Under the pieces are notes generated by a model. It was not told the DNA's origin and did not search any database. It saw only the letters and a program-made list of their open reading frames with translations. Positions 47,401 to 60,600 of a DNA stretch of 64,000 bases are shown in pieces. The DNA is from Enoplolaimus lenunculus (Eukaryota > Nematoda > Enoplea > Enoplida > Thoracostomopsidae): NCBI GenBank assembly GCA_030248215.1, contig JASANG010002823.1, positions 34,215 through 98,214 of the forward strand. The letters run 5' to 3'. The translations under genes and the position numbers were made by a program. The first letter of the stretch is position 1. Each line of letters begins with the position of its first letter.

Positions 47401-50400
47401 TATCAGCGGGCGCAAGAGGCGTACCCAAACCTAGGCCATCGGCAAAATTGTGTTTGGCATTTTGCTTGTTTCGTTCGCGAAACTTTTTATGCTATTGCAC
47501 ATGCTGCGAGCACAGGTTAGAAGTTTCTGGATGCGCCAGTTTACGCATACATGACATTGTGCTATAACCGTTGCGGAGGCTGAGTGCCGTGGACACCTCT
47601 GCAGAAGTTTTTTTTAAATCGAATTAAAATATTTTGCTATTTTTTTGAAAATTTCAGTCGAAAAATACATTACATTGTTCAAAATAGACACTAAAGAGCA
47701 GCAGGTTTAAATAATTTGGAAAACTAAAGGATAATTTTTCAAATTTAAACACTATATTTACCGTTGAAATGGGTAATAAACAACTGAATTACTGGCGCAG
47801 TTGAGCGGTTGAGCTGAGCACGGTGGTTTCACAGCCACTCTGAGATTAGATCGCTAAATGCAAAATAACATTTGAATTTCGACAATTAAGTTCAAACGTT
47901 GAAATTGTAAAGCCTTATTCACACGTGCAAGTTTTTGCAGCAAAAACTTGCACGTGTAACTTGCATGTGCAAGTTTGGTTCCAAAGCAGCTTTGAAGTTC
48001 TTGCAGCAGCAAATTATTCATTGCAATTCATGATGTTGAATTACATTCGCACTTGTGAACGCAGTTGCAAGTCGCTTGAATTTTTTGCATCTGCAGTTTG
48101 ATTGGTCATTCGAAATGTTCCTTTGAAAATACTTACAGGTGCAAGTATTTCGTGCAAGTTGCCGCAGCGAGTTCCCGCTGCAAAAACTTGCACGTGTGAA
48201 TGGGTATTTACTCGAATTTAATAACTTAAAATTTTAAAGTGTTTTCTGTTATATTTTCCCACGATGTGTAGTCGACTAAAAACGAAGAAATAAAAATATT
48301 AGGCTTTGTTTTTACGTTTTTATATTTTAGAAACAAAATTTGTCATTCAAATTTTTGCATATGAATGCTGTCTGAAGATTAATCTGCTATATTATAAACA
48401 CGCAATCACTTGTTAATTGATCAAATATGCTACGTATTCGACGAAACCACTTCATATTCGCTCAAATTACGTATCCTGGGAGTTCCAGCTTTAATAATAT
48501 AAACGTTTACGTTTTTAAAATCCACGCCGCTGAGTTGGTTAAAATTTCCGCGACTCAATTAAGTGGATTTTGTAATAATTTCTAAGTAGAAAGTAGTGCA
48601 CCAGTTTTGGTCGAAATGCTAGGATAGATTTTAGCGACAGTCAAGTCCTGTTTTATTATTATTATTTTTATTATTATTATTGTTATTATTATTATTGTTA
48701 TTATTATTATTGTTATTATTATTATTGTTATTATTATTATTATTGTTATTATTATTATTGTTATTATTGTTTTTATTATTTTTATGTTACCTATATTGTT
48801 AAAGCTGGAACATCCGACATACGTATTTTGGTCAGTGTTTCAATTGTTATTGTATGCAAATGAGAACACGTAAAGAACTATATGCAGCCATGTTGATTAT
48901 TTTATTATTACTTACCGGCGTTCCTACGGCGGGGCATTGCACGGCCGTGCCCCCCCCCAAATTTGGCTGATGCCACGTTCCCCTCAAATTGACTGAAATT
49001 ATTCGGTGCGCCCGCAAACATAATTTCTCTACGGACGCCCCTGTTATTACTATCATTTTTTTTATGTTTTTGGTATTCATTTGCGCGCTGGCTATACTTT
49101 TTTACACCGTTGTTCTCTCATTCCTGTGGCTCGGAAGTTTATAACACTCTGGACGCAAGTATAACATAGCACCGATTGGGATATATAAATCTCAATTAAA
49201 CGAAACTTTAAATAATTTTTTTTTCGTCAGTGTGAGTTTGTTACTGTGAAATTGATTTTCAAAGTTTTGACTCATAAAGTGAGAAAATAAAAGAATATCG
49301 AACTTTATATTTCATTTTTCTTAAAAAACCCTATTTCTTTCACTATTCTGAACTGTGGTGGATCCAGAAACTTTTTTGCGAGGGAACCGCGTGGCGTAAA
49401 AAATACGCGCAAGAAAATGCGAGCGAAAAGCCAAACACAATTTATTAAATTTATACCGCGGCCAACATTTTGGTTTTGATCCCTGTTTGGATACGATGAC
49501 TCCGCTGCCGACCCTCGGATCTGTCGGTGTGCTCGAAATTGTGTCGCTACTAGAGCAGGATGAACGGCGTACACTAACTCTGAGCCATCGAAAACTCTGA
49601 AAATCAGTTTGTGTTTTTACTCTCGCACTCGTCAAAACAACGTCGAGACTGCACCTTTAATCTGAACTTGAGCGATGATGTTACATACTCGGGTGTGCCA
49701 GTCTAGCACGACAACCACTCAAAAATGAACAAATTGCGTTGTCAATGTAGGATTTTAAGACAGAAAAAGCGATCAGAGTTGAGAAAGTTATCGAAAATAT
49801 TGCACAAATATATATATAGAATAATGCAAATCTCAGTAGTTTATCCATATCCGTTCCCGCAGTGTATCCGGTTCAGGATTTCAATTCAGAACGATATCGC
49901 CTCATTTAAACGCGCATGTTCTTGCCAGCGACCGTAGCCAAATAGATCATTTAGGGCTCTACAAAGGTTAATGCCTGTAAAGGTATCTTTTCCCTTAGGT
50001 GTCATTTGACGGTATGATGTAATTGTCCTATAGCTCGTCTCGGATACTCATCTGTCGTGTACCCCGTAATATTTGGATTTCAATCTCTCACCCCTGCGAC
50101 CGCACTTCAAATTGATGTAGAGTACGTAAGTTTGTGTTGTAGCGAGCAACGTTTTAAAGCGATGAGGGGGTGATGATGATGATGATAGCAATATAGTTTT
50201 AGGCCGACGATGGAGGTTAGTTCAAGGGTCGTCTTAAAGACTTAAGTTTTTTTCGTCTGCAATAAATTCAACTATCAGTCAGTAGCAGCAGCAATTTTAC
50301 CTCGATTCTTTCAGAGTTGTTTGTATTAATGTTAGATTTTGTGGACTGTGAGTAGTAGATGCGACGGACTCTCAATTGCAGTATTGAACTGTTGTGGAAA

Positions 50401-53400
50401 GCAATTTTTTTCTGCATTTATGTGTATGTCAAAAAGCCATCTAAAGTATACAAAAATAAACGGGGGAACTTCAACGTTATTTAGAAATAGGGCCGAAAAA
50501 TTTTTTTGGTCAAAATTTTTGGCGATAACTGTGCCAACTTGATTATAATTTCCGGTTTTTAGTGCTTTCGATCGAATTAGTTTCGTTGTAACTACCAATA
50601 ACAGTTAGCTCAATAGTTTTTTTAGAAGCAACAGTTTGTACCGTTTACTTTATTCGTTGAACGGAACATTCCACTGTCTAAGTTATATCTTAAACAAATT
50701 CGCTTTGAGAAGACAACAACTCGTGCCCGTAGCCAGGCCTTTGGCCGCCCTCAAAAATTTTCAAACTAGCTTGAAAGTCATTAGAATACCTTGTATGCCT
50801 TTCCTGAAAACATTTTACCCACCCACCCCTGGTAAGATGTGGTGGCTACGGGCCTGAAACAACTATTATACTTTGGTTTGTCTTTGAGCTGGCAAACATT
50901 ATTGATCAGAAATTCAAAGCAACAAAATGCAGGTCCTGATTGCGGTTTATTGACATGAGGTGGTTTAAAAGCAGCGTCGAAGATTCGCAAAAATTTAATT
51001 TTAATTAAATTTGGTTGATAATAACGGGTATAAGTTTAACAATAAATCAAATCTTAATACTTGTAACTATTCTCCATATGCTGCCCATCTGTAGTTTCCA
51101 TATATTTACTCATATGTTTTATATTTATTTTGGTTTTTTAGAATCACAATTAAATAGTACACCATCAGCAATGCTTTCAACTGCTGTACATCTCCGCCAT
51201 TATTACGCAACGACGTCAAACGGTTCAAACGATCGATTACGTTCTCACGCTAGTAATTCTCACGCTATTACTTCCCACGGTACAAATTCTCACGATGGAA
51301 ACTCTCACGGCGGATTCCTTGATCCTGTTCGAGTGCCGCCGTCCGTGCTTGTCACCACTGCGTCGATCTCGAGTTCAGACGAATTTCAAACACCGCCGCC
51401 GACTGACGCTAAGCAACGAAACGCTTCGCTTCAAATTGAGTCTAGTCGAAATGTTGCCGGATTTAATAGGACAAACATAGCAAAACGAGGCGTACCCCCT
51501 GTTGGATTATCACGTGGTTCACCAGCAGAAAGTAAGTTGGTTACATACAAACCTATTATTCTTGTGCTGTTACAGTCCCGTAGCCAGCTCAACCTGCTAT
51601 GGACTAAAAATGATTTGAGGAGGGGGGCGCGGTTAAAATAATAAGCTTACAAGCTTGGTTAAAAAATTTTAAAAAAGCCAAAATTGGGTTTTAAAGCTGA
51701 GACCCCCTGCCGAGCCTGGCCACCCTTTGGCTACATATACGACGCTGTTATCATTTAAACTAAAATGTCCAATTTCATCTAATGGTTTCAAATTGAACTC
51801 CGGGTTGTTTGGTATAAAATATCGAAAATGTCCATCATATCTAATTAAGTTGAATTAAATAAAGAAATATTTCGAGTTAACCTAGAAACGTTCTAACCTC
51901 ATTGTAAGTTTCTTATTTCAAGCGCGTGTCTACCCTAAAATTATTTTGCCCCATCCTGCAAAGTTGGGGTTTGATTGAAGGCTAAAAAATTAATTACCTC
52001 AATCATTACCATTGGATATTTGATTTTAAATCCTTTTACGGTTTGAACACCCGAATAACATGGGGGGCACCCTCAAGAAAGGCCAAATAAATAGCAGTCC
52101 CCTCTCTTATTCGCGTCACTGCATTACGTTGAATTTTTGCGCGTCCGTAGCAAGAGGGGTCACAAATAAAACCATTCAAAACAATTTCAAGCACCCCCCC
52201 TAGAAAACGTTTAATATAGCTTTGTAAGTCATCTAAAATCTTTCGAATGTTAGCATAATCTTTCTGAAATTGCTTCAGTTCCCGCAGCATCTTCAGCCAG
52301 CTACGGGCCCGAGGGGGGGGGTTAAAAATACCAACTGGTTTTAGGAAAATTAATTACCCTCAGCCTCGATATTCTTGCAATAAAACTTTTTGTTACCTTT
52401 AAAACCAAAATAATTATTTTGTGGTCCATACATTAAAAGAAGGCGATGATTTTACAGCCGATGACGCAGTTACCACCGGTGAGACTTTGTGTTTATTTTC
52501 TGGTTTCAAAATACCGATTTACAATGGTATACAATCAAACGCTGTTTGAGATTGGTTGGGTACTGTTACCCGCGGACGCAGCCAAGATTCTATTTCGTAA
52601 GGTTATAACGTCAATGATGACAAGGGTCCATATTGTCAAATGCATATAGCACCTATCATCAGTTAGTAATAGGTTTTTAAACTAACGTACTGCTGCAATT
52701 GCAGATGTCAAAATTTGCACAGAAGTCGAGTAAATCGAACGCAATAAATGTGCTGAATTTCAAACCTCACCATTCTCTGGTTTGAAAGTTACAAGATCTA
52801 TCACCAACTGGCAATAGGTGCTCCACACATTCGAAAATATGGGCTGAGATATTAGTGGCGAGTGTGACGAGCGAGAAAATTCGTTTTACCTCTAGGGCTG
52901 CAGGTTATTCGAACGATGTAAACGTGCCTAATTTTCCTAGACTCTAGAAACTTGAGGAAGATACATTTTGTTAATACATCTTTGCATTCGCCCGTCGTGT
53001 TTACACTTGAACCTACAATTACCATTAGTGTAAATGTATACAAATATAATATCCGCTGTTGAGTTTATCAAGAACGAATAATGCTCATAGACAAGATTAT
53101 GCAATTGGGCTCATTCCGTGTCGGAAAAAATAATGTACTCAGTTAATTTCGCTCTATCCCGCTTTGTTATCATGAGGATCAATGGCGGATCCACGGGGGG
53201 GCCACCCCGGCCGTGTCCCCCCCAACAGCATCTCGACAAAAATTATATAGTGTCAATTGCTGTTCTACGCTGTTTATTTCTCTGTTTTATACACAATAGT
53301 ATAAGCACGCTTTTAAGTTTCTTGGCCCTGGAGTCATTTATGCGCTACAATTAGGGATAATAGACATTTATGGACTGTAACAAGGGTTTAAGGACTCTAC

Positions 53401-56400
53401 CCGCTTACGGACTCTTATTAGGGATACGGACTCCTATTAATTGGGACTCAAAATGAGGACCCCCTCTTATTTGGGTCACTACAGTATGGGTCAAAAATAA
53501 GTTTATTACCTGTTAAATTTTCGCCCCCCCCCCATTTTGAAATCCTGGATCCGCCACTGATGGGGATGTAAATTTCACGCCCACAGAGAAACTACTGTGT
53601 ACTTTCGTGGCAGTCGACATCCTTCTCCCGGTTATATTTTTACAAAATGAAGCTGTTTTTTGTATCTAAAATATGCCGAGAACGGGACATCAGCCCGGCC
53701 GCCAAAGCGGGGTTCAGTAAGGCCGAAACACAACCAGCGAGTACATTTTGTATCACGCAAAGCCCAACAAGTTGCGTACTTTTGTCAAAACAGAATTATC
53801 AACTGTTGATTTTTTTCTACAGTTGAGGATCTGACTCTTTGACAATGGTGTGCAACTAGTGAAATTTGTGTGCTACCAAATGTACCACCTGGCGTTGCGT
53901 TTTTGTTGGCCTCCCCCCCGTTGGGGTGGGGTCGCTATCACATGCAACACCCCTACGTTAAACTACAGGCGGAGCATTTTTGATACCGTATACGTACATT
54001 GCCATGGCTTGCACAAGTTGTACCTCTTTCTAAATAAGAGGAATGTAGGTCATACACGCAACGTGCGCTTGTTACATTCTTTCCCACGCAGAATGTACTC
54101 AATTACATACTGTTGTTGACGTATGCATCATCCACTCTTGATTCTATTAATAATAGCTCGAAGCGCTCGACGTACGTCATATATTCTTGCAACAGCGTCA
54201 AACGCAACACCACTCAACGTAACTGCTTCCCGATCTTGTGTTATAACTAGCGACGCAAGCGGATACAACGGCAAAGATCAAACGTACGTCTACCATACCG
54301 TGGCCTGTCAATTATGACCCTATTCGGGCCGTAGACTCTACAAAAATTGTGGGTCCAACTAGGAAAACGTGCAGCCTCGCTTGTAAGCAAGTCATGTGAA
54401 ATCCCTGAATTTTGCTTCAGAAATTTTTTATTTCACAACATAGTTTGTTAAACTGGCTTCAAGCTTGAAATTTTGTTCACAATTTGACCCTTGTACACTG
54501 TTCCTTCATTCAAGCTAATGGTTACGCTTACAGTTTAAATATGTCGAACAATGAACACTAAGCGTAAGCCAAAGCCTAAGTTTTGGTCAAAACCCAAGCG
54601 TAAACGTTAAACGTGAAAGAAAGTGTACGACAGCGAAAACAAATTATGCGTTCGGTAACCAGTTACAGACTACGTTGGCTGGTTACTGTTTAACGAACGC
54701 AGACTTTGTTTAAGCTATCGTACACTTTCCTTCACGTTTAAGGTTTAGGCTTGGAGTAAGCAACTTATCATTTTTTGGAATTTGCTTTACAACGATAAAC
54801 TTGAATTTTATTTATTTAGGATGCTTCACGAAAATCTTAGACGATCGCCGCGTCCAGAGTCATTCGCAGGATTGAGTAACTCATTGGCTGCTGAAAGTAG
54901 CTCGACTCAAACTGGTCAGCTTCATCCAACGAAGGTTAGTTTCATCAAGAGTGGATGATCACTCTTAGACAAGAGTACACTGCAAAAAAATGGTGAGTCA
55001 AATTGATTATCGTCGAAATAGGCTTTACGGGACTACACAAACTGATTCAAATTAGACTCCGCCAGAGTCAAACGTGCGACTTAGTCTGGCGGAGTCTAAT
55101 TTGATTCGGTTTGCGTAATCCAGTAGAGCCTATTTCGGAGAGAGTCAATTTGACCCCTTTTTGCAGTGTATGCAACTGGCAAAGTTGTGAGTGATACAAG
55201 CCCTCCGTTTTTGGCCATCCCCGATTGTGTAGCAGAATCTGTATGTAGTTTGGTATGGCACCCTCTTGCAAATTATAACCCTCTGTTTAAGTGGGGGGAC
55301 AAGTATTACGATTGCACTGACCACCCCTGTGGAATGCTATAAAAAATACCAAAATACAAACAGAAGTTCATTTTCGGTTAGAATTCCATTTAAAAACGAG
55401 TTCCGATTTCGATTCCAATCGAAGCTTCTTTTTTTTAATGTATCCGCAGGTAAAATTTACCGTTGTAACTTAAGAAGACTGTTCTATGCTTTTAGGTAGT
55501 AATACAAGTTTATTCTGTTTCTCCACATGCTAATAGGTTATGTACCGATTCGAAACTTTGAACACTGCCCTTTTGTTATTGGACTATAGATATTTTGGCC
55601 ACTGTAGAACACGACCGTAACAGTAGTTCAAGGAATGTGTAAGCCTAAGCCTAAACATAAGAATGTGGTTATATCTAAGTTCAAGCCTTAGCAAACAAAA
55701 ACAGTCTAAAGCTTAAGCTTATTCTATTGCAGTTGCGCAGATACACGGTCCACCCCCTGGTGATTACATGGCCGATATTTTAGAATACGGACTCTGCTCT
55801 TTAGATGGCAAAGGGATCGTATTCGTTTGATTTATGCAATTTTAGCACAAGTTTCAATCATCGTCCGACGAAACTGTTGTTGTTTCGCGTTCAATGACTG
55901 GCTACTGTCAATATGCAAATGAGCTACGCCCTCCACCATCGGGGCAGCAGCAAAGATCGCCGAGACTGACGTCATCCCGAGGTTTAAACGCCCCGGAAAT
56001 TATACGAAAATTAGGCCAATTATGGTGCAACAATCAGTCCGGTGGAAAGCCTGAACGCAATGGGCAAGGAACGAAAGGTGGAACTAACAACGGTGGAAAA
56101 GATGGCGACTGGACGCAAGTCTGGGCGCTGCTCGAGAAGCAAACGTTGTATTTGTCGCACGAACAGCCGAGATTTGGCCAAGATGTAAGTGAGCTGGTTG
56201 AAGTGAGATTTTGCTGGTTCAATATTTAGTGCTGTAACTACGGTAGGACTCCATAGTTTCAAAATTTGACTGTGGGTTGGCGTGCCACTCTGTTTGCCCC
56301 TTGCACCGTATACTAAATTTCCTGGTTGCAAAGGTGTTTACAAGCTTCATTTCTCTATATGATTAAAGCTGGAATGCCCGACATACGTAGTTTGGGCACC

Positions 56401-57573
56401 GTTCCAGCTGTTATGATTGTTTCATTTGTAAACAAGAGACAGCATATATATATGCAAATTTGAACAACATTCTGAAAAGAATTTTGTGAGCAATATTTTA
56501 GAGTTGCAAATTTGCAACCACGTTGATCAATTTTATTTATTTTTAGACGTACATTATTCCTCCTGGAACGCTTGAAATCGCAATCAACGGTTGTATTTCG
56601 GACATCGCGTACGATTGTACAAAACGCAAAAACGTTCTTCGACTCATAACAGGAACACAAACAGAGCATTTATTTCAAGCTCCCGATGCAAATGCGATGT
56701 TGTCGTGGCTCGAAGCGTTTCATTTGGCGTCTGGAATTGACACTGAAATCACAGTAAGGATTTTGATTATTTAGGTTTATATTCTTAAATGCGTATAGCA
56801 CCTGTCGCCAGTTAGATGTAGGTTTTTAAACTGACAGACGAACACTTACAATTGCGGATCTCAAAATCGGCTCGAGTACAACACATCGAATGCAAAAAAT
56901 TGCTTAATTGTGAACATCATCTTGCAGTGGTTCAAAAGTTACAAGACCTATCACCAACTGATGACAGCTGCTGCACACATTTAAAAATACGGGACGTAGT
57001 AGCTTTAAATCTTGGCTAAGCCAGACCGCTGCTAATTCAAAAGCGAACAGCAGAAATGTTTTTAATTTTGTATCATCACAAGTGAGAAAATGGTAGAGAC
57101 AAAATTTTGGTTTGCTCAAAACTGGCCACAGTAGACTACCTGCCCCCCCCGTCGACCGGGTGCTGAGGTTAAAAAATCAAAAAATATGACCATTTTTGAC
57201 AGCCAGCCCTGACGACCTGGGATTCTTGGGGACTTGCCACGGTACTGGGGTTAAGGTAATAAAAAAAATAAATATTAAAACCCGTTATGAGCAGACGTAT
57301 TGTGAGAAATTTTAGTTTTTATGAAAACAAATGCGGATACTAGGACAAAAAGCATTCTTACCTCATAGTCAGATGCTAGGAAATGTTCTACTTGGCCGCA
57401 TAGACTTCCACGAAGCGACTGGTTAACAAACTCTTCGTCACTGCTAAAGTTTTGGTCCTGAATAGCATAGTCATTAGCATGCAAACCAAAAACTTATCTT
57501 TTCAGTCACCCGATGGCACTATGACGTCATCGATGGCGTTAATAGTCAAACGCTATGAAGCCATGCAACGAGC

Positions 57574-57614
<41 letters not shown>

Positions 57615-60600
57615 GTTCCAGTGAATGTTCACCGTCAAGTCTGCGAACCCCCAACTCAGAATTCGGGCAAGCGAGCACGGGACGAAAATTATCCGCTGGT
57701 TCAATTCAATCTGGATCGAGTTCAGCTCCAACTCAAGTAGGAACGTCTCCATCGTTGAAACATCGCCGATTGCCGATGTTCCTCAGACGAGGCGATCCGT
57801 CAGCTACTCATGACACAACAAATGGAACTCCGGTGTCAAGTGGGTTGGCAGGTAAAGGTGAGCGCAGGACCACAAACCTTGAATTGTTACTGGACGATAG
57901 TGAGATTTTCGAAGAGGCAAGAAAAAATTATCTAACGGAATTCTTTTAATGCTATCGATAAATTTATTGGCCAAAAGCGTCAAGGAATCCCGTACGTGGG
58001 CGTCCACTCTCACCCCTATGTACTTGTAGCACCAGCGAAGTGTGTGAAAACTGGAACAAAGGTGGATGTGTGGCGTCAGTCTCCATATCCACCCAAGAAG
58101 CCAATTACAACCTGCCTATACTACCTTACAAAATACGCATTTTCTGTGTTGATCGCCGTATTACTTTTGATCTCAAAATTTTAAATCGAAAGAAACTCGT
58201 TTCGTGATTTTTGCGATATATAAGGAAAAGCTGACATCTACATATTTCAAGATATTTCAACGCAAACGCTACTTTATAATCTCGACCAGTTTCAAGATCA
58301 TATTTCTAGCTGATTTTTTTTGAAAACCTATAGCAATAAGTATTTTTATTCTTGTTTCAGCCACAAATAATTCTCCACCAACGCCAAACAGCACTCGACT
58401 GCGTAAACTTCGTAAAGTTGCCGGCAAATCCGTTTCAACGCCGATTGTTCCGCCCGGAAGCTCTGGAAGTAAAGAAGAAAGTTCCGGCGACGGCAAAGCA
58501 AGCAACAACGATGAAACAACCACTGATCCGATGCAGTTGACGTTCGGTGGATTTCTCGAAAATATACCAACGACTGGAAAAGATGACGTAAGCCAGTAGA
58601 AGCACTAAAACGAATATATGTTTTAATTTCGGTTGAAATTGGTAAAGTACGCATCATCCACTCTTGCTACATACATTTAAATAACAGATAAATTGAAAAC
58701 ATAACTTTGCACCTGTTTTTTGCCAAAAATGCGATTGGTTTTTGAGCGAAATATTTTGACTGTTTTTTCAGTTTGTTCCACTGGTCGTTCAAATTTGCGT
58801 CAAAGTCTTAGAAGCGTGTGGACTTGATGCAGTTGGCATTTATCGTATTCCGGGCAATTCAGCTGCAGTCAACAATTTCATTGCGTGTTTTAATAAAGGA
58901 TTCGATTATGTAAGCATTTCAATAGAACTAGCTTACGAACATCGGCGGATCCAGAAATTTTCCACCGGGAGGCCGGGCGGTTTGGTAAATGTTATGGAAC
59001 ACAATTGTTACTGTATGCTATATTTGTGATATGCCATGGGCATCGAAACATCGTTTATCATAAAAAAATTTCTGAGGGTAAAAGTTGTATATTTTTTGCA
59101 AAAAATTTCTGTGGAGAAAATGATAAGATAGAGACCTTACCCCTCCCCTCCCGCCGGCCGTCTGGATCCGCTAGAGCTTATGAACACTTAAGTTTATAAT
59201 GGGGTGAGAGAAATTTATGAACCCTAAAAACTGAATTAAAATAAACTCAACAAATATTAACTCGATTTCTGAGGCTTTACTTAACCCCTTCTCACATTGA
59301 GTTGCCTATAGGCAACTAAGCGCAGCGTATACATAGTACTAAATCACCACAAGACGTGAGAGCCCCCTCGGGCTCAGCGTCAAGCTCCTATAGCTGAGTG
59401 GAAATGGTATACGCCTCCCACGCCAGTCACCCGAGTTCGAATCCTAGCATAAAAGTAGGTCTCAGGGGAAATAAAAAATATTCATGTGAGAAAGGGTTAA
59501 GCGAAAATTTTTCAATTTACTATCTATAACCCCTTCTCACATTGAGTTGCCTATAGGCAACTAGGCGCAGTGTATATACGTTAAATAATGTATATCGCAC
59601 TGTGTTTAACAATTGCAACACGTATACATAGTACTAAATCACCACAAGACGTGAGAGCCCCTCGGGCTCGAGCGTCAAGCTCCTATAGCTGAGTGGAGAT
59701 GGTATACGCCTCCCACGCCAGTCACCCGAGTTCGAATCCTAGCATAAAAGTAGGTCTCAGAGGAAATAGAAAATATTCATGTGAGAAAGGGTTAAATATG
59801 ACAAATACTTTCCTAAATAAGTTGTGTGTTTTCACGTCTGAAAAAAATAGTTTTTAATTCAATTAATTAAGACACGTTTCGATATTTATTGCCGACCGAA
59901 GTATACACCTATTTAACTTTTTGAGTGAAAACAAATATATCAACTTTGGTACAGTGTTATAATAACGAAGGCATAGTTTTGCCACCACGAGTCTACAATC
60001 TCAATTAGAGCAACATTAAAATATGCCCGAACTGGCAATCTTCAATACATCAAATTTAGTCAGTGGTTTAAGTATTTATGATTAATTTCACCATTACAAA
60101 CGATCCGTTGGTCAAGTAATTGCGTTGTGTATGCTTAAGTACGAAGCCGTACTTAAATTTAAGTTTTCAGAAACCCAGCCATTATCATGCATATTAAGTT
60201 TCTGTAGAAAATTTCAAACTTTATATACCAGGGTGTAAACGGATAGTAAAAATAACGCAAACGGAAAACGGATACTGAAGTGTAAAAGTTTCAAAGATGT
60301 TTTATTATTTAGTCAACGCAACTGAGGTATGCAAATATTCACTGAACTTTCTATAATTTTAAAGAAAATGGCGAGTGCATCGATATTATTATGATTTTGA
60401 ATGAATTTTGTGATTTTCATTTCATTTTGAAACAATTGCAGCATATCTGTAATGAAAAATTGCGAAATATCTACGTGATTTATAACTAATTTTGAACTTA
60501 AAAATAACACAATTTTCGTTATTTCTGTAACGGAAACGGAAATCGATTTATACCGCAAACGGAAATCGATTTTTACAGGAAACGGATATCCGGTTACACC

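Larger units (their letters stand above)
34162..51141 (+). other. Intron 1, about 17 kb, repeat-filled
   Basis: It is bounded by GTAAGT and a T-rich TTTTTTAG acceptor, and the phases on both sides agree. It holds families A, C, D, E, F, G and J, a 683-bp palindrome-bearing element, trinucleotide arrays and a 65-bp minisatellite. Stretches with nothing recognisable: 34950-35390, 38060-38490, 38940-39170, 41760-42400, 42980-43385, 44280-44760, 44830-45430, 47160-47360, 48210-48640 and 49700-50720. An additional short exon inside it cannot be excluded, but none is needed to keep the frame. Confidence 0.75.
51532..54156 (+). other. Intron 2 with G, E, H/F and C repeats
   Basis: G copies at about 51570-51735 and 52140-52310 (CGTAGCCAGCTCAACC; AGCCAGCTACGGGCCCG), an E copy at 52624-52849, a C fragment at 53060-53150, H with inserted F at 53182-53559, and a C copy ending at 54144. 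Nothing recognised in 51740-52135, 52320-52620 and 52850-53055. Confidence 0.7.

Noticed and set aside
54595-54750. Small structured RNA gene in intron 3
   Set aside because: The foldback is better explained as a diverged MITE, since its arms contain family A-type hexamers.
56020-56331. Minus-strand open frames over exon 5
   Set aside because: Shadow of the PH-domain exon on the plus strand.
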